From Phlebotomus papatasi (taxonomy: Eukaryota > Arthropoda > Insecta > Diptera > Psychodidae): a stretch of DNA of 64,000 nt. A program made the translations under genes and the position numbers. How positions within the stretch are numbered: the first letter of the stretch is position 1; the number at the start of each line of letters is the position of its first letter. The notes below the pieces were generated by a model. The model was given only the letters and a program-made list of their open reading frames with translations, ran no database searches and was not told the DNA's origin. Positions 17,946-28,615 of the stretch are shown piece after piece. The stretch is from assembly GCF_024763615.1 (NCBI RefSeq), contig NW_026604778.1:1-64000 (forward strand), read 5' to 3'.

Positions 17946-20900
17946 ATGGTGTATTAGAAACTGCCAAAAATATTATATATAATTTTTAAATAAAATGAAT
18001 TATGATTTGTTTGCACCAAGGCGCTTACGTACATGTTCATCAACATGAGTAGTCATCATAGAAAATTACAACAAGTCCTACGCTAACAATATTCAGCAAA
18101 ACATTGGGATCTTACCATTAGACATGGTGTATTAGAAACTGCCAAAAATATTATATATAATTTTTAAATAAAATGAATTATGATTTGTTTGCACCAAGGC
18201 CCTTACGTACATGTTCATCAACATGAGTAGTCATCATAGAAAATTACAACAAGTCCTACGCTAACAATATTCAGCAAAACATTGGGATCTTACCATTAGA
18301 CATGGTGGATTAGAAACTGCCAAAAATATTATATATAATTTTTAATAAAATGAATTATGATTTGTTTGCACCAAGGCGCTTACGTACATGTTCATCAACA
18401 TGAGTAGTCACCATAGAAAATTAGAACAAGTCCTACACTAGCAATATTCAGCAAAACATTGGGATCTTACCATTGGATTAGAAACTGCCAAAAATATTAA
18501 ATATATTTTTTAATAAAATGAATTATGATTTGTTTGCACCTAGGCGCTTATGTACATGTTCATGAACATAAGTAGTCATCATAGAAAATTAGAACAAGTC
18601 CTACACTAACAATATTCAGCAAAACATTGGGATCTTACCATTAGACATGGTGTATTAGAAACTGCCAAAAATATTATATATAATTTTTAATAAAATGAAT
18701 TATGACTTGTTTGCACCAAGGCGCTTACGTACATGTTCATCAACATAAGTAGTCATCATAGAAAATTAGAACAAGTCCTACACTAACAATATTCAGCAAA
18801 ACATTGGGATCTTACCATTAGACATGATGGATTAGAAACTGCCAAAAATATTAAATATATTTTTTAATAAAATGAATTATGACTTGTTTGCACCAAGGCG
18901 CTTACGTACATGTTCATCAACATAAGTAGTCATCATAGAAAATTAGAACAAGTCCTACACTAACAATATTCAGCAAAACATTGGGATCTTACCATTAGAC
19001 ATGGTGTATTAGAAACTGCCAAATATATTAAATATATTTTTTAATAAAATGAATTATGATTTGTTTGCACCAAGGCGCTTATGTACATGTTCATGAACAT
19101 AAGTGGTCATCATAGAAAATTAGAACAAGTCCTACACTAACAATATTCAGCAAAACATTGGGATCTTACCATTAGACATGGTGGATTAGAAACTGCCAAA
19201 AATAATAAATATATTTTTTAATAAAATGAATTATGATTTGTTTGCACCAAGGCGCTTATGTACATGTTCATGAACATAAGTAGTCATCATAGAAAATTAG
19301 AACAAGTCCTACACTAACAATATTCAGCAAAACATTGGGATCTTACCATTAGACATGATGGATTAGAAACTGCCAAAAATATTAAATATATTTTTTAATA
19401 AAATGAATTATGATTTGTTTGCACCAAGGCGCTTATGTACATGTCCATCAACATAAGTAGTCATCATAGAAAATTAGAACAAGTCCTACACTAACAATAT
19501 TCAGCAAAACATTGGGATCTTACCATTAGACATGGTGTATTAGAAACTGCCAAAAATATTAAATATATTTTTTAATAAAATGAATTATGATTTGTTTGCA
19601 CCAAGGCGCTTATGTACATGTTCATGAACATAAGTAGTCATCATAGAAAATTAGAACAAGTCCTACACTAACAATATTCAGCAAAACATTGGGATCTTAC
19701 CATTAGACATGGTGGATTAGAAACTGCCAAAAATATTATATATAATTTTTAATAAAATGAATTATGACTTGTTTGCACCAAGGCGCTTATGTACATGTTC
19801 ATGAACATAAGTAGTCATCATAAAAAATTAGAACAAGTCCTACACTAACAATATTCAGCAAAACATTGGGATCTTACCATTAGACATGGTGGATTAGAAA
19901 CTGCCAAAAATAATAAATATATTTTTTAATAAAATGAATTATGATTTGTTTGCACCAAGGCGCTTATGTACATGTTCATGAACATAAGTAGTCATCATAG
20001 AAAATTAGAACAAGTCCTACACTAACAATATTCAGCAAAACATTGGGATCTTACCATTAGACATGGTGTATTAGAAACAGCCAAAAATATTATATATAAT
20101 TTTTAATAAAATGAATTATGACTTGTTTGCACCAAGGCGTTTACGTACATGTTCATGAACATAAGTAGTCATCATAGAAAATTAGAACAAGTTCTACACT
20201 AACAATATTCAGCAAAACATTGGGATCTTACCATTAGACATGATGGATTAGAAACTGCCAAAAATATTAAATATATTTTTTAATAAAATGAATTATGATT
20301 TGTTTGCACCAAGGCGCTTATGTACATGTTCATCAACATAAGTAGTCATCATAGAAAATTAGAACAAGTCCTACACTAACAATATTCAGCAAAACATTGG
20401 GATCTTACCATTAGACATGGTGTATTAGAAACTGCCAAAAATATTAAATATATTTTTTAATAAAATGAATTATGATTTGTTTGCACCAAGGCGCTTATGT
20501 ACATGTTCATGAACATAAGTAGTCATCATAGAAAATTAGAACAAGTCCTACACTAACAATATTCAGCAAAACATTGGGATCTTACCATTAGACATGGTGG
20601 ATTAGAAACTGCCAAAAATATTATATATAATTTTTAATAAAATGAATTATGACTTGTTTGCACCAAGGCGCTTATGTACATGTTCATCAACATAAGTAGT
20701 CATCATAGAAAATTAGAACAAGTCATACACTAACAATATTCAGCAAAACATTGGGATCTTACCATTAGACATGGTGGATTAGAAACTGCCAAAAATAATA
20801 AATATATTTTTTAATAAAATGAATTATGATTTGTTTGCACCAAGGCGCTTATGTACATGTTCATGAACATAAGTAGTCGTCATAGAAAATTAGAACAAGT

Positions 20901-23900
20901 CCTGCACTAACAATATTCAGCAAAACATTGGGATCTTACCATTAGACATGGAGGATTAGAAACTGCCAAAAATAATAAATATATTTTTTAATAAAATGAA
21001 TTATGATTTGTTTGCACCAAGGCGCTTATGTACATGTTCATGAACATAAGTAGTCATCATAGAAAATTAGAACAAGTCCTACACTAACAATATTCAGCAA
21101 AACATTGGGATCTTACCATTAGACATGGTGGATTAGAAACTGCCAAAAATATTATATATAATTTCTAATAAAATGAATTATGATTTGTTTGCACCAATGC
21201 GCTTATGTACATGTTCATGAACATAAGTAGTCATCATAGAAAATTAGAACAAGTCCTACACTAACAATATTCAGCAAAACATTGGGATCTTACCATTAGA
21301 CATGGTGGATTAGAAACTGCCAAAAATATTATATATAATTTTTAATAAAATGAATTATGACTTGTTTGCACCAAGGCGCTTATGTACATGTTCATGAACA
21401 TAAGTAGTCATCATAGAAAATTAGAACAAGTCCTACACTAACAATATTCAGCAAAACATTGGGATCTTACCATTAGACATGGTGTATTAGAAACTGCCAA
21501 TGTTACGTACATGTTCACCAACATAAGTAGTCATCATAGAAAATTAGAACAAGTCCTACACTAACAATATTCAGCAAAACATTGGGATCTTACCATTAGA
21601 CATGGTGGATTAGAAACTGCCAAAAATATTATATATAATTTTTAATAAAATGAATTATGACTTGTTTGCACCAAGGCGCTTATGTACATGTTCATGAACA
21701 TAAGTAGTCATCATAGAAAATTAGAACAAGTCCTACACTAACAATATTCAGCAAAACATTGGGATCTTACCATTAGACATGGTGTATTAGAAACTGCCAA
21801 AAATATTAAATATATTTTTTAATAAAATGAATTATGATTTGTTTGCACCAAGGCGCTTATGTACATGTTCATGAACATAAGTAGTCATCATAGAAAATTA
21901 GAACAAGTCCTACACTAACAATATTCAGCAAAACATTGGGATCTTACCATTAGACATGATGGATTAGAAACTGCCAAAAATATTAAATATATTTTTTAAT
22001 AAAATGAATTATGATTTGTTTGCACCAAGGCGCTTATGTACATGTTCATGAACATAAGTAGTCATCATAGAAAATTAGAACAAGTCCTACACTCCAAAAA
22101 TATTAAATATATTTTTTAATAAAATGAATTATGATTTTTTTGCACCAAGGCGCTTATGTACATGTTCATGAACATAAGTAGTCATCATAGAAAATTAGAA
22201 CAAGTCCTACACTAACAATATTCAGCAAAACATTGGGATCTTACCATTAGACATGGTGGATTAGAAACTGCCAAAAATATTAAATATATTTTTTAATAAA
22301 ATGAATTATGATTTGTTTGCACCAAGGCGCTTATGTACATGTTCATGAACATAAGTAGTCATCATAGAAAATTAGAACAAGTCCTACACTAACAATATTC
22401 AGCAAAACATTGGGATCTTACCATTAGACATGGTGTATTAGAAACGCCAAAAATATTGCCAAAAATATTATATATAATTTTTAATAAAATGAATTATGAC
22501 TTGTTTGCACCAAGGCGCTTACGTACATGTTCATCAACATAAGTAGTCATCATAGAAAATTAGAACAAGTCCTACACTAACAATATTCAGCAAAACATTG
22601 GGATCTTACCATTAGACATGGTGGATTAGAAACTGCCAAAAATATTAAATATATTTTTTAGTAAAATGAATTATGATTTGTTTGCAACAAGGCGCTTATG
22701 TACATGTTCATGAACATAAGTAGTCATCATAGAAAATTAAAACAAGTCCTACACTAACAATATTCAGCAAAACATTGGGATCTTACCATTAGACATGGTG
22801 TATTAGAAACTGCCAAAAATATTATATATAATTTTTAAATAAAATGAATTATGATTTGTTTGCACCAAGGCGCTTATGTACATGTTCATGAACATAAGTA
22901 GTCATCATAAAAAATTAGAACAAGTCCTACACTAACAATATTCAGCAAAACATTGGGATCTTACCATTAGACATGGTGTATTAGAAACTGCCAAAAATAT
23001 TAAATATATTTTTTAATAAAATGAATTATGATTTGTTTGCACCAAGGCGCTTATGTACATGTTCATGAACATAAGTAGTCATCATAGAAAATTAGAACAA
23101 GTCCTACACTAACAATATTCAGCAAAACATTGGGATCTTACCATTAGACATGATGGATTAGAAACTGCCAAAAATATTAAATATATTTTTTAATAAAATG
23201 AATTATGATTTGTTTGCACCTAGGCGCTTATGTACATGTTCATGAACATAAGTAGTCATCATAGAAAATTAGAACAAGTCCTACACTCCAAAAATATTAA
23301 ATATATTTTTTAATAAAATGAATTATGATTTGTTTGCACCAAGGCGCTTATGTACATGTTCATGAACATAAGTAGTCATAATAGAAAATTAGAACAAGTC
23401 CTACACTAACAATATTCAGCAAAACATTGGGATCTTACCATTAGACATGGTGTATTAGAAACTGCCAAAAATATTATATATAATTTTTAATAAAATGAAT
23501 TATGACTTGTTTGCACCAAGGCGCTTATGTACATGTTCATCAACATAAGTAGTCATCATAGAAAATTAGAACAAGTCCTACACTAACAATATTCAGCAAA
23601 ACATTGGGATCTTACCATTAGACATGGTGGATTAGAAACTGCCAAAAATATTAAATATATTTTTTAGTAAAATGAATTATGATTTGTTTGCAACAAGGCG
23701 CTTATGTACATGTTCATGAACATAAGTAGTCATCATAGAAAATTAAAACAAGTCCTACACTAACAATATTCAGCAAAACATTGGGATCTTACCATTAGAC
23801 ATGGTGTATTAGAAACTGCCAAAAATATTATATATAATTTTTAAATAAAATGAATTATGATTTGTTTGCACCAAGGCGCTTATGTACATGTTCATGAACA

Positions 23901-24321
23901 TAAGTAGTCATCATAAAAAATTAGAACAAGTCCTACACTAACAATATTCAGCAAAACATTGGGATCTTACCATTAGACATGGTGTATTAGAAACTGCCAA
24001 AAATATTAAATATATTTTTTAATAAAATGAATTATGATTTGTTTGCACCAAGGCGCTTATGTACATGTTCATGAACATAAGTAGTCATCATAGAAAATTA
24101 GAACAAGTCCTACACTAACAATATTCAGCAAAACATTGGGATCTTACCATTAGACATGGTGGATTAGAAACTGCCAAAAATATTATATATAATTTCTAAT
24201 AAAATGAATTATGATTTGTTTGCACCAATGCGCTTATGTACATGTTCATGAACATAAGTAGTCATCATAGAAAATTAGAACAAGTCCTACACTAACAATA
24301 TTCAGCAAAACATTGGGATCT
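17946..24321 (+). repeat. 177-bp satellite, array 1
   Basis: Head-to-tail AT-rich monomers of about 177-178 bp (measured between successive gacatggtg words at 18121, 18299, 18644, 18821 and 18998). Each has the landmarks ctgccaaaaatatt, aatgaattatga, gtttgcaccaaggcgctta, an acatgttcat(g/c)aacat dyad, gaacaagtcctacac and cagcaaaacattgggatc. The first monomer starts at the Polinton tip. Early monomers (to about 18,500) are the most divergent, including one lacking about 11 bp, as expected at an array edge. Damaged units occur at 21500 (internal deletion) and 22441 (duplicated gccaaaaatatt). No gene. Confidence 0.95.
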
Positions 24322-26357
24322 GTATATATTACAAATTGACGACCAAATAGATAAGGTCTGAAATATTTAATTGCCCAAACTATTGCCAAGAGTTCTTTTT
24401 CGATAGTCGGGTAATTTCTTTCGGCCTTATTTAAACATCTACTGGTATATGCCACGGGTCGGTCGTCAGAATTCGCTAAAACAGCCCCTATGGCTAAACC
24501 AGAGGCATCAGTACGGATGTGAAATTGATTATTTTCTGAAAAATCTGGGTATTGTAAAACGGGTGGATTTATCAAACAATCTTTATGTATTTCGAAAGAT
24601 GCTTGACATTCTTTAGACCAATGAAAATTGACAGATTTCCGAGTTAAAGAATTTAATGGTGCCGCGATTTCTGCAAAGTTTTTTATGTATTTACGATAAT
24701 AATTAGCAAATGCTATGAATCTTTTCACCTCATTTGCATCTTTTGGTACCGGATAGCTTTTGACAGCAGCCGTTTTACTAGGATCAGGCAAAATACCATC
24801 CGCTGATATTATGTGACCAAGGTATAAAATTTGTCTTTTTAGAAAATCACATTTTTTTATATTCAATTTCAAATTAACTTCTCTTAGTCTCTGAAATATT
24901 GCTATTAAATTTCGGTTATGATGTGCCAAATTTCTTCCAAAAACAATAAGATCATCCAAGTACACAAAGCATTTATCGTAGGTCAATCCACTCATAGCTA
25001 CCGTCATTAATCGTGAGAAGGAACTGGGGCTTATTTTGAGTCCCATTGGTAGCCGTGTCATTTGGTATTGACCTCGATCAGTAGAAAACGATGTGCATCC
25101 TCTACTATCATTTGATAATTCTAATTGGTAATACCCTTGTGATAAATCTAAATGCGTGAAATATATTGAACCGGACAGAGAATCCAAAATTTCAGTTATG
25201 TTAGGTAAAGGAAATTTATCATCCTGTACCTGTTTGTTAAGCAGCCTGTAATCTATGACTATTCGCCACTTTTTCTCACCTTTAACACCTGATTTCTTTG
25301 GAACGACAAGCAAAGGTGATGACCACTCACTCCGTGTTTCTTCAATAATTCCTTCCTTTAACATTTTCCTGACTTGATTGTGTATTTCATTTTTTTGTGC
25401 CTGTGGCAGCCTGTACGGTTTAACATATACTGGTTTATGGTCTGACTTTAAATGAATTGATTGCTTATAAATGTTAGTTACTGATAATTTGTCACCATCC
25501 AGATAAAAAATATCCGCGTATTTTGCACAGATTTGTTCAATGGATAATTTTTCTTCTCCATGTAGGTAACTAAGATCTATTTCTTCAAGTACTTTTCGTA
25601 TTCTTTCTACTGTTTTATATTTTTCGGGAAATTTACATACGGAATAGTCATTAGCATTATGAATTTCGGGCGAATAATTCTTCAAAATAACTTTCTTGTC
25701 TCTCACATTCAAAAATCTGACAGGGACCACTCCATCTCTAGGTCTCACTAGCATCCCAGCAACATATACACCCTTACACAACTCATTAGGTAGTATAATA
25801 CAGTCAGACTTAGTTTTCACTTTTAAATATCTCACAATTTCGCATCTAGCTGGAATCAATGTGTTTACCGATTGAGAAGATGCCTCTATTGGCAAAATGA
25901 TATTTTTTCCATTATACCATAATGATAAGGTGGCATTCTCAAAATTTATTATTGCGTCATATTTATGGAAAAAATCTGACCCAATAATTCCATCGGCCTC
26001 TTGTGCGAAATTATGCAATATCAGTAATTCATGCTCGATGCATTCGTCATCCAACTCAAATTTCATTTGCACGGAGCCTAAAGAATAAGTCGACCCACTT
26101 ATACCATTTATTTTTGTTTTCCTTTGGTCATTCACACTCATGTTATCTGAGAGGCATTCTTTTTTTATCACGCTTATTGAAGCCCCTGTATCAATCAAAA
26201 ACAAATAGAATTCCCCATTTACGCGTATTCGCACGAAATTCATTCCGTTTGCTTGTAAAATTTGACTATCCAAGAAATGATCGAAAGCACTCTTCTGGAT
26301 TGGAGAAACTTTCTTCTGAATCTTCAAATTCTTCATTTTCTTGAAATGTCTGATCAT
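24322..26357 (-). pseudogene. pol: Gypsy pol, truncated in RNase H
   Basis: About 680 residues of genuine pol, after which 23 satellite-derived codons run to a stop at 24246. Order: retropepsin (LIDTGAS at 54-60; IIGSDF near 124-129), reverse transcriptase (about 330-520, with RLPMGLKISP and the catalytic YLDD at 466-469), and RNase H with first acidic residue D617 and the YPTIEKE motif (about 649-655). The third RNase H acidic residue D680 is the last pol residue. The upstream frame is open with no internal stop, so the copy was intact when broken. It overlaps gag by 92 nt in the +1 frame relative to gag (equivalently -2), so a programmed shift or separate initiation at 26357 is needed. Confidence 0.92.
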
Positions 26358-27498
26358 TTTCAGTTTCGGCTACAACTTGAACTGATTGCGGATTTCGCGC
26401 TCTTTCTCGATTTCCTTGATTATTTGATCGTCCGCGATTATTAAATCTTCCGTAATTACCACGCTGCGAATTAGAATTGCCCCGGAAATTACCCCGTGAG
26501 GAATTCCCTCGACCTCTGTTTGAATCCTGTGATCCTGAATTACCCTGTCTATAGTTACCGCGCCTTTTATTTTGGCCTCTAAAATGTAGCACATTTGGAG
26601 AGTCATTCCGAGAAATATCCTCATCGAGTGCTCCGCGAATTGCATCTTTCAAATTGTCATAATTTCTTGCCTTTACGATTGTAGACAAATTTTGATTTTT
26701 TAAGCCATTAGCAAATGAATTAATTGCGATTCTTTCGTTGTTTCTTTTCACTATCTCGTAAGTGGCAGCATTACCGGCGGCTTGAGAAGTCGATAAATCA
26801 ACGAAAAGATTTTCAATAGTTTTTCCAAACTGTTCAATGGTATCTTTACCTTGCTTAGCGGTACATAAACTGTAAACGAGAGCGGTATCTGACTTTTGGG
26901 AAAGCAAATTCTTCCGCATGTCATCAAGTAGCAAGGAAACAGATGCATATTCCGATTTCAATCTAAGTTTAGCTGACTGAGATAATCTTGTCTTAAGTAC
27001 AAAGTAAATGAGCATAGATTTGTCTGATGCTTTTAGCATTAAATCGTACATTTCAATAGAATCCATCAATCTTCTTGTAGTTTCTTCCGTGTCATTCATA
27101 ACAGGAAGAAGATTTGTAGCAAGTTTAAGATCAAATTGTTGTGTCATGGTTTCAAACGTTTCAGATATGTTATTAGAATTTTCACCTTGTTCAGGAGTGT
27201 TGTTCGTATTTACTTCTTTCTCAACCTCTATTTTAGACCTTTCTGACAAAATTAATTTTACTTGACTTGCCTCTGTTTTGATAGTATCAATTAAAAGACG
27301 CGCTTCTACTTTAGACTCTGTGTCAAGATTAGCTGAATTGAGTTCTACTACAGTTGCATCAACTTTGGAAAGGAGATCACACACTTCTTGTGTTTTTTCA
27401 GTTACATATTTATCAGAATATTTTCTATTAGGTCCATCTTTACGTAAATTTGTTAAAATTTGGGTCACTCGGGTCAAAATTGACCTCAATGTATCCAT
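26266..27498 (-). CDS. gag: Gypsy Gag, zinc-knuckle-less, RG-rich
   Basis: 410 aa, complete ATG-to-stop. The N-terminal 115 residues are helical and charged. The central domain (about 120-300) has the capsid-like helical pattern seen in errantivirus Gags (FDLKLATNLLPVMND, then a helix ending YDLMLKASDKSMLIYFVLKT). Residues about 308-367 form a nucleic-acid-binding tail of repeated RG/GN units (RGNYRQGN, RGRGNSSRGNFRGN) replacing the CCHC knuckle. The acidic C-terminus overlaps pol. Gag forms the particle shell that holds element RNA. A polypyrimidine-rich stretch ending CAG (27513) lies just upstream of the ATG and could be a 3' splice site (inference). Confidence 0.88.
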   Translation of the reverse strand: MDTLRSILTRVTQILTNLRKDGPNRKYSDKYVTEKTQEVCDLLSKVDATVVELNSANLDTESKVEARLLIDTIKTEASQVKLILSERSKIEVEKEVNTNNTPEQGENSNNISETFETMTQQFDLKLATNLLPVMNDTEETTRRLMDSIEMYDLMLKASDKSMLIYFVLKTRLSQSAKLRLKSEYASVSLLLDDMRKNLLSQKSDTALVYSLCTAKQGKDTIEQFGKTIENLFVDLSTSQAAGNAATYEIVKRNNERIAINSFANGLKNQNLSTIVKARNYDNLKDAIRGALDEDISRNDSPNVLHFRGQNKRRGNYRQGNSGSQDSNRGRGNSSRGNFRGNSNSQRGNYGRFNNRGRSNNQGNRERARNPQSVQVVAETENDQTFQENEEFEDSEESFSNPEECFRSFLG

Positions 27499-27968
27499 TT
27501 ACAAAAATAAAACTGAGAAAATTTTTGCTTAATACCGAATATGTTGAAGGTGCATTTCACGTCAGCATAAAATGTTGATTCCATGAAATTGATGATGAAG
27601 CATACAGCTGGCACTCCGGTGTAGAGTCCATCGGCGAACATTGCTCTTTTAAACTTTCTTCGCTGATCTTACTTGAAGAAAAGCTGAATCGACCTGATCA
27701 AACTTCAATTGCAGGTTAACGCCTCGCCAAGCGGTGAGCCTTGCTGACATGACGTTATTGGTAGTTGTCATGCGAAATCCAAGTACTGTTTGTGTCTCCC
27801 ATTGGGTGCATTGGCCTTTAGAGGAAAAAATGTAGACTTTAGAATTTTTTTTTTATTTATAATTTTTTTTTTTTTAGATGATTGATCTCGTTGCTTTCAC
27901 TAGTTTTAACACTTCATTGTCTATATCTTGTTCAAAGTCTTTTCCACTTCATAGTCTTTTATAAGTAT
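27499..27968 (-). other. Retrotransposon leader between small ORF and gag
   Basis: No second gene is visible. Contains T-rich low-complexity runs at about 27846-27877 and a candidate splice acceptor at 27513. Together with 28206-28441 it makes up the long 5' leader of the element. Confidence 0.45.
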
Positions 27969-28205
27969 TTACACTCGCAGGGGTCCCACATCAATCTTGC
28001 TTCGACGATTTATTTCTGCAGCTACTTCTTTACGTAGAGTTTTCTTAAGCTTGTACACTCCATAGGTGATAATCATCAGTATTAAGATGACAATTAGGAT
28101 GATTAAAGACAATTCTGTGAGGCTAACTCCTTTGATAACGTTGTCAGTGTTACCGCCGCCGTTCTGCGCAATGATGACTTCCTCTTTTGATTGTGGATTG
28201 CCCAT
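27969..28205 (-). CDS. 78-aa N-myristoylation/transmembrane protein in Gypsy leader
   Basis: Starts MGNPQSKEE, an MGxxxS/K context typical of N-myristoylation. A Gly/Asn-rich segment (QNGGGNTDNV) follows, then one strongly hydrophobic helix (about residues 32-50: LSLIILIVILILMIITYGV), then a polybasic juxtamembrane KLKKTLRK and a polar basic tail. Complete ATG-to-TGA frame, placed upstream of gag in the 5' leader on the same strand, an unusual place for a gene in a Gypsy element. Function unknown; the topology (acylated short outside, one membrane pass, basic inside) resembles small viral membrane accessory or fusion proteins, but topology alone is weak evidence. It could instead be a captured host gene fragment. 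Confidence 0.6.
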   Translation of the reverse strand: MGNPQSKEEVIIAQNGGGNTDNVIKGVSLTELSLIILIVILILMIITYGVYKLKKTLRKEVAAEINRRSKIDVGPLRV

Positions 28206-28441
28206 ATTGATTTTGTTGGTTTAGAAAGGACTCAAAAAACCTTTAATCACTGTATATTTAGCAACTATAACACTACAATTACTTAAATTTGATAAAAGAG
28301 TTCAATTCAAATAAAATGTTTATACACTATAATATTCCACTAATTCAATGTTCATATATATATTTTTTCCCAGGCTTTATACTCGAGATTTTATAATCCT
28401 TCGCACCTCATAAACACTTCAAAATTCACTCCAAAATTCGA

Positions 28442-28459
28442 ATCATGGCAGGATCGCCA
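28442..28459 (-). promoter_or_regulatory. Primer-binding site for tRNA
   Basis: Directly after the LTR end (...TTACA) the minus strand reads TGGCGATCCTGCCATGA. TGG pairs with the CCA tail of a tRNA, and the following bases would pair with its acceptor and T arm. A tRNA-Arg primer is plausible but not verified. Confidence 0.65.
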
Positions 28460-28615
28460 TGTAATGTTTGACAATATGCTTTATTCCAAGACTCGAGTAC
28501 AACTGACTACTTATTGCTAATTACACATATTATAATATTCGGCAACAATTGGGGGATCGAGGTGAATGCACTAGAGTGTACATCGATCCCTCAATGTCTC
28601 GATCAGCATATCACA
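28460..28615 (-). repeat. Solo-remaining 5' LTR of the Gypsy element
   Basis: 156 bp, beginning TGTGAT and ending TTACA on the minus strand (TG...CA), with an AATAAA polyadenylation signal on the minus strand near 28485-28480. The matching 3' LTR is missing. Beyond 28615 the sequence is satellite (tgccaaaaatatt). Confidence 0.75.

Larger units (their letters stand above)
24322..28615 (-). mobile_element. 3'-truncated Ty3/Gypsy (errantivirus-like) retrotransposon
   Basis: On the minus strand: a single 156-bp LTR (28615-28460), primer-binding site, a small membrane-protein frame, gag, then pol cut off inside RNase H. The rest of RNase H, integrase, any env and the 3' LTR are absent, and satellite follows in mid-codon. 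The break falls in the word agatc, present in both pol and satellite, so a microhomology join is likely. About 27 bp of one monomer are missing between the two satellite edges. An Arg/Gly-rich gag without zinc knuckles points to the insect errantivirus side of Ty3/Gypsy. Confidence 0.9.
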
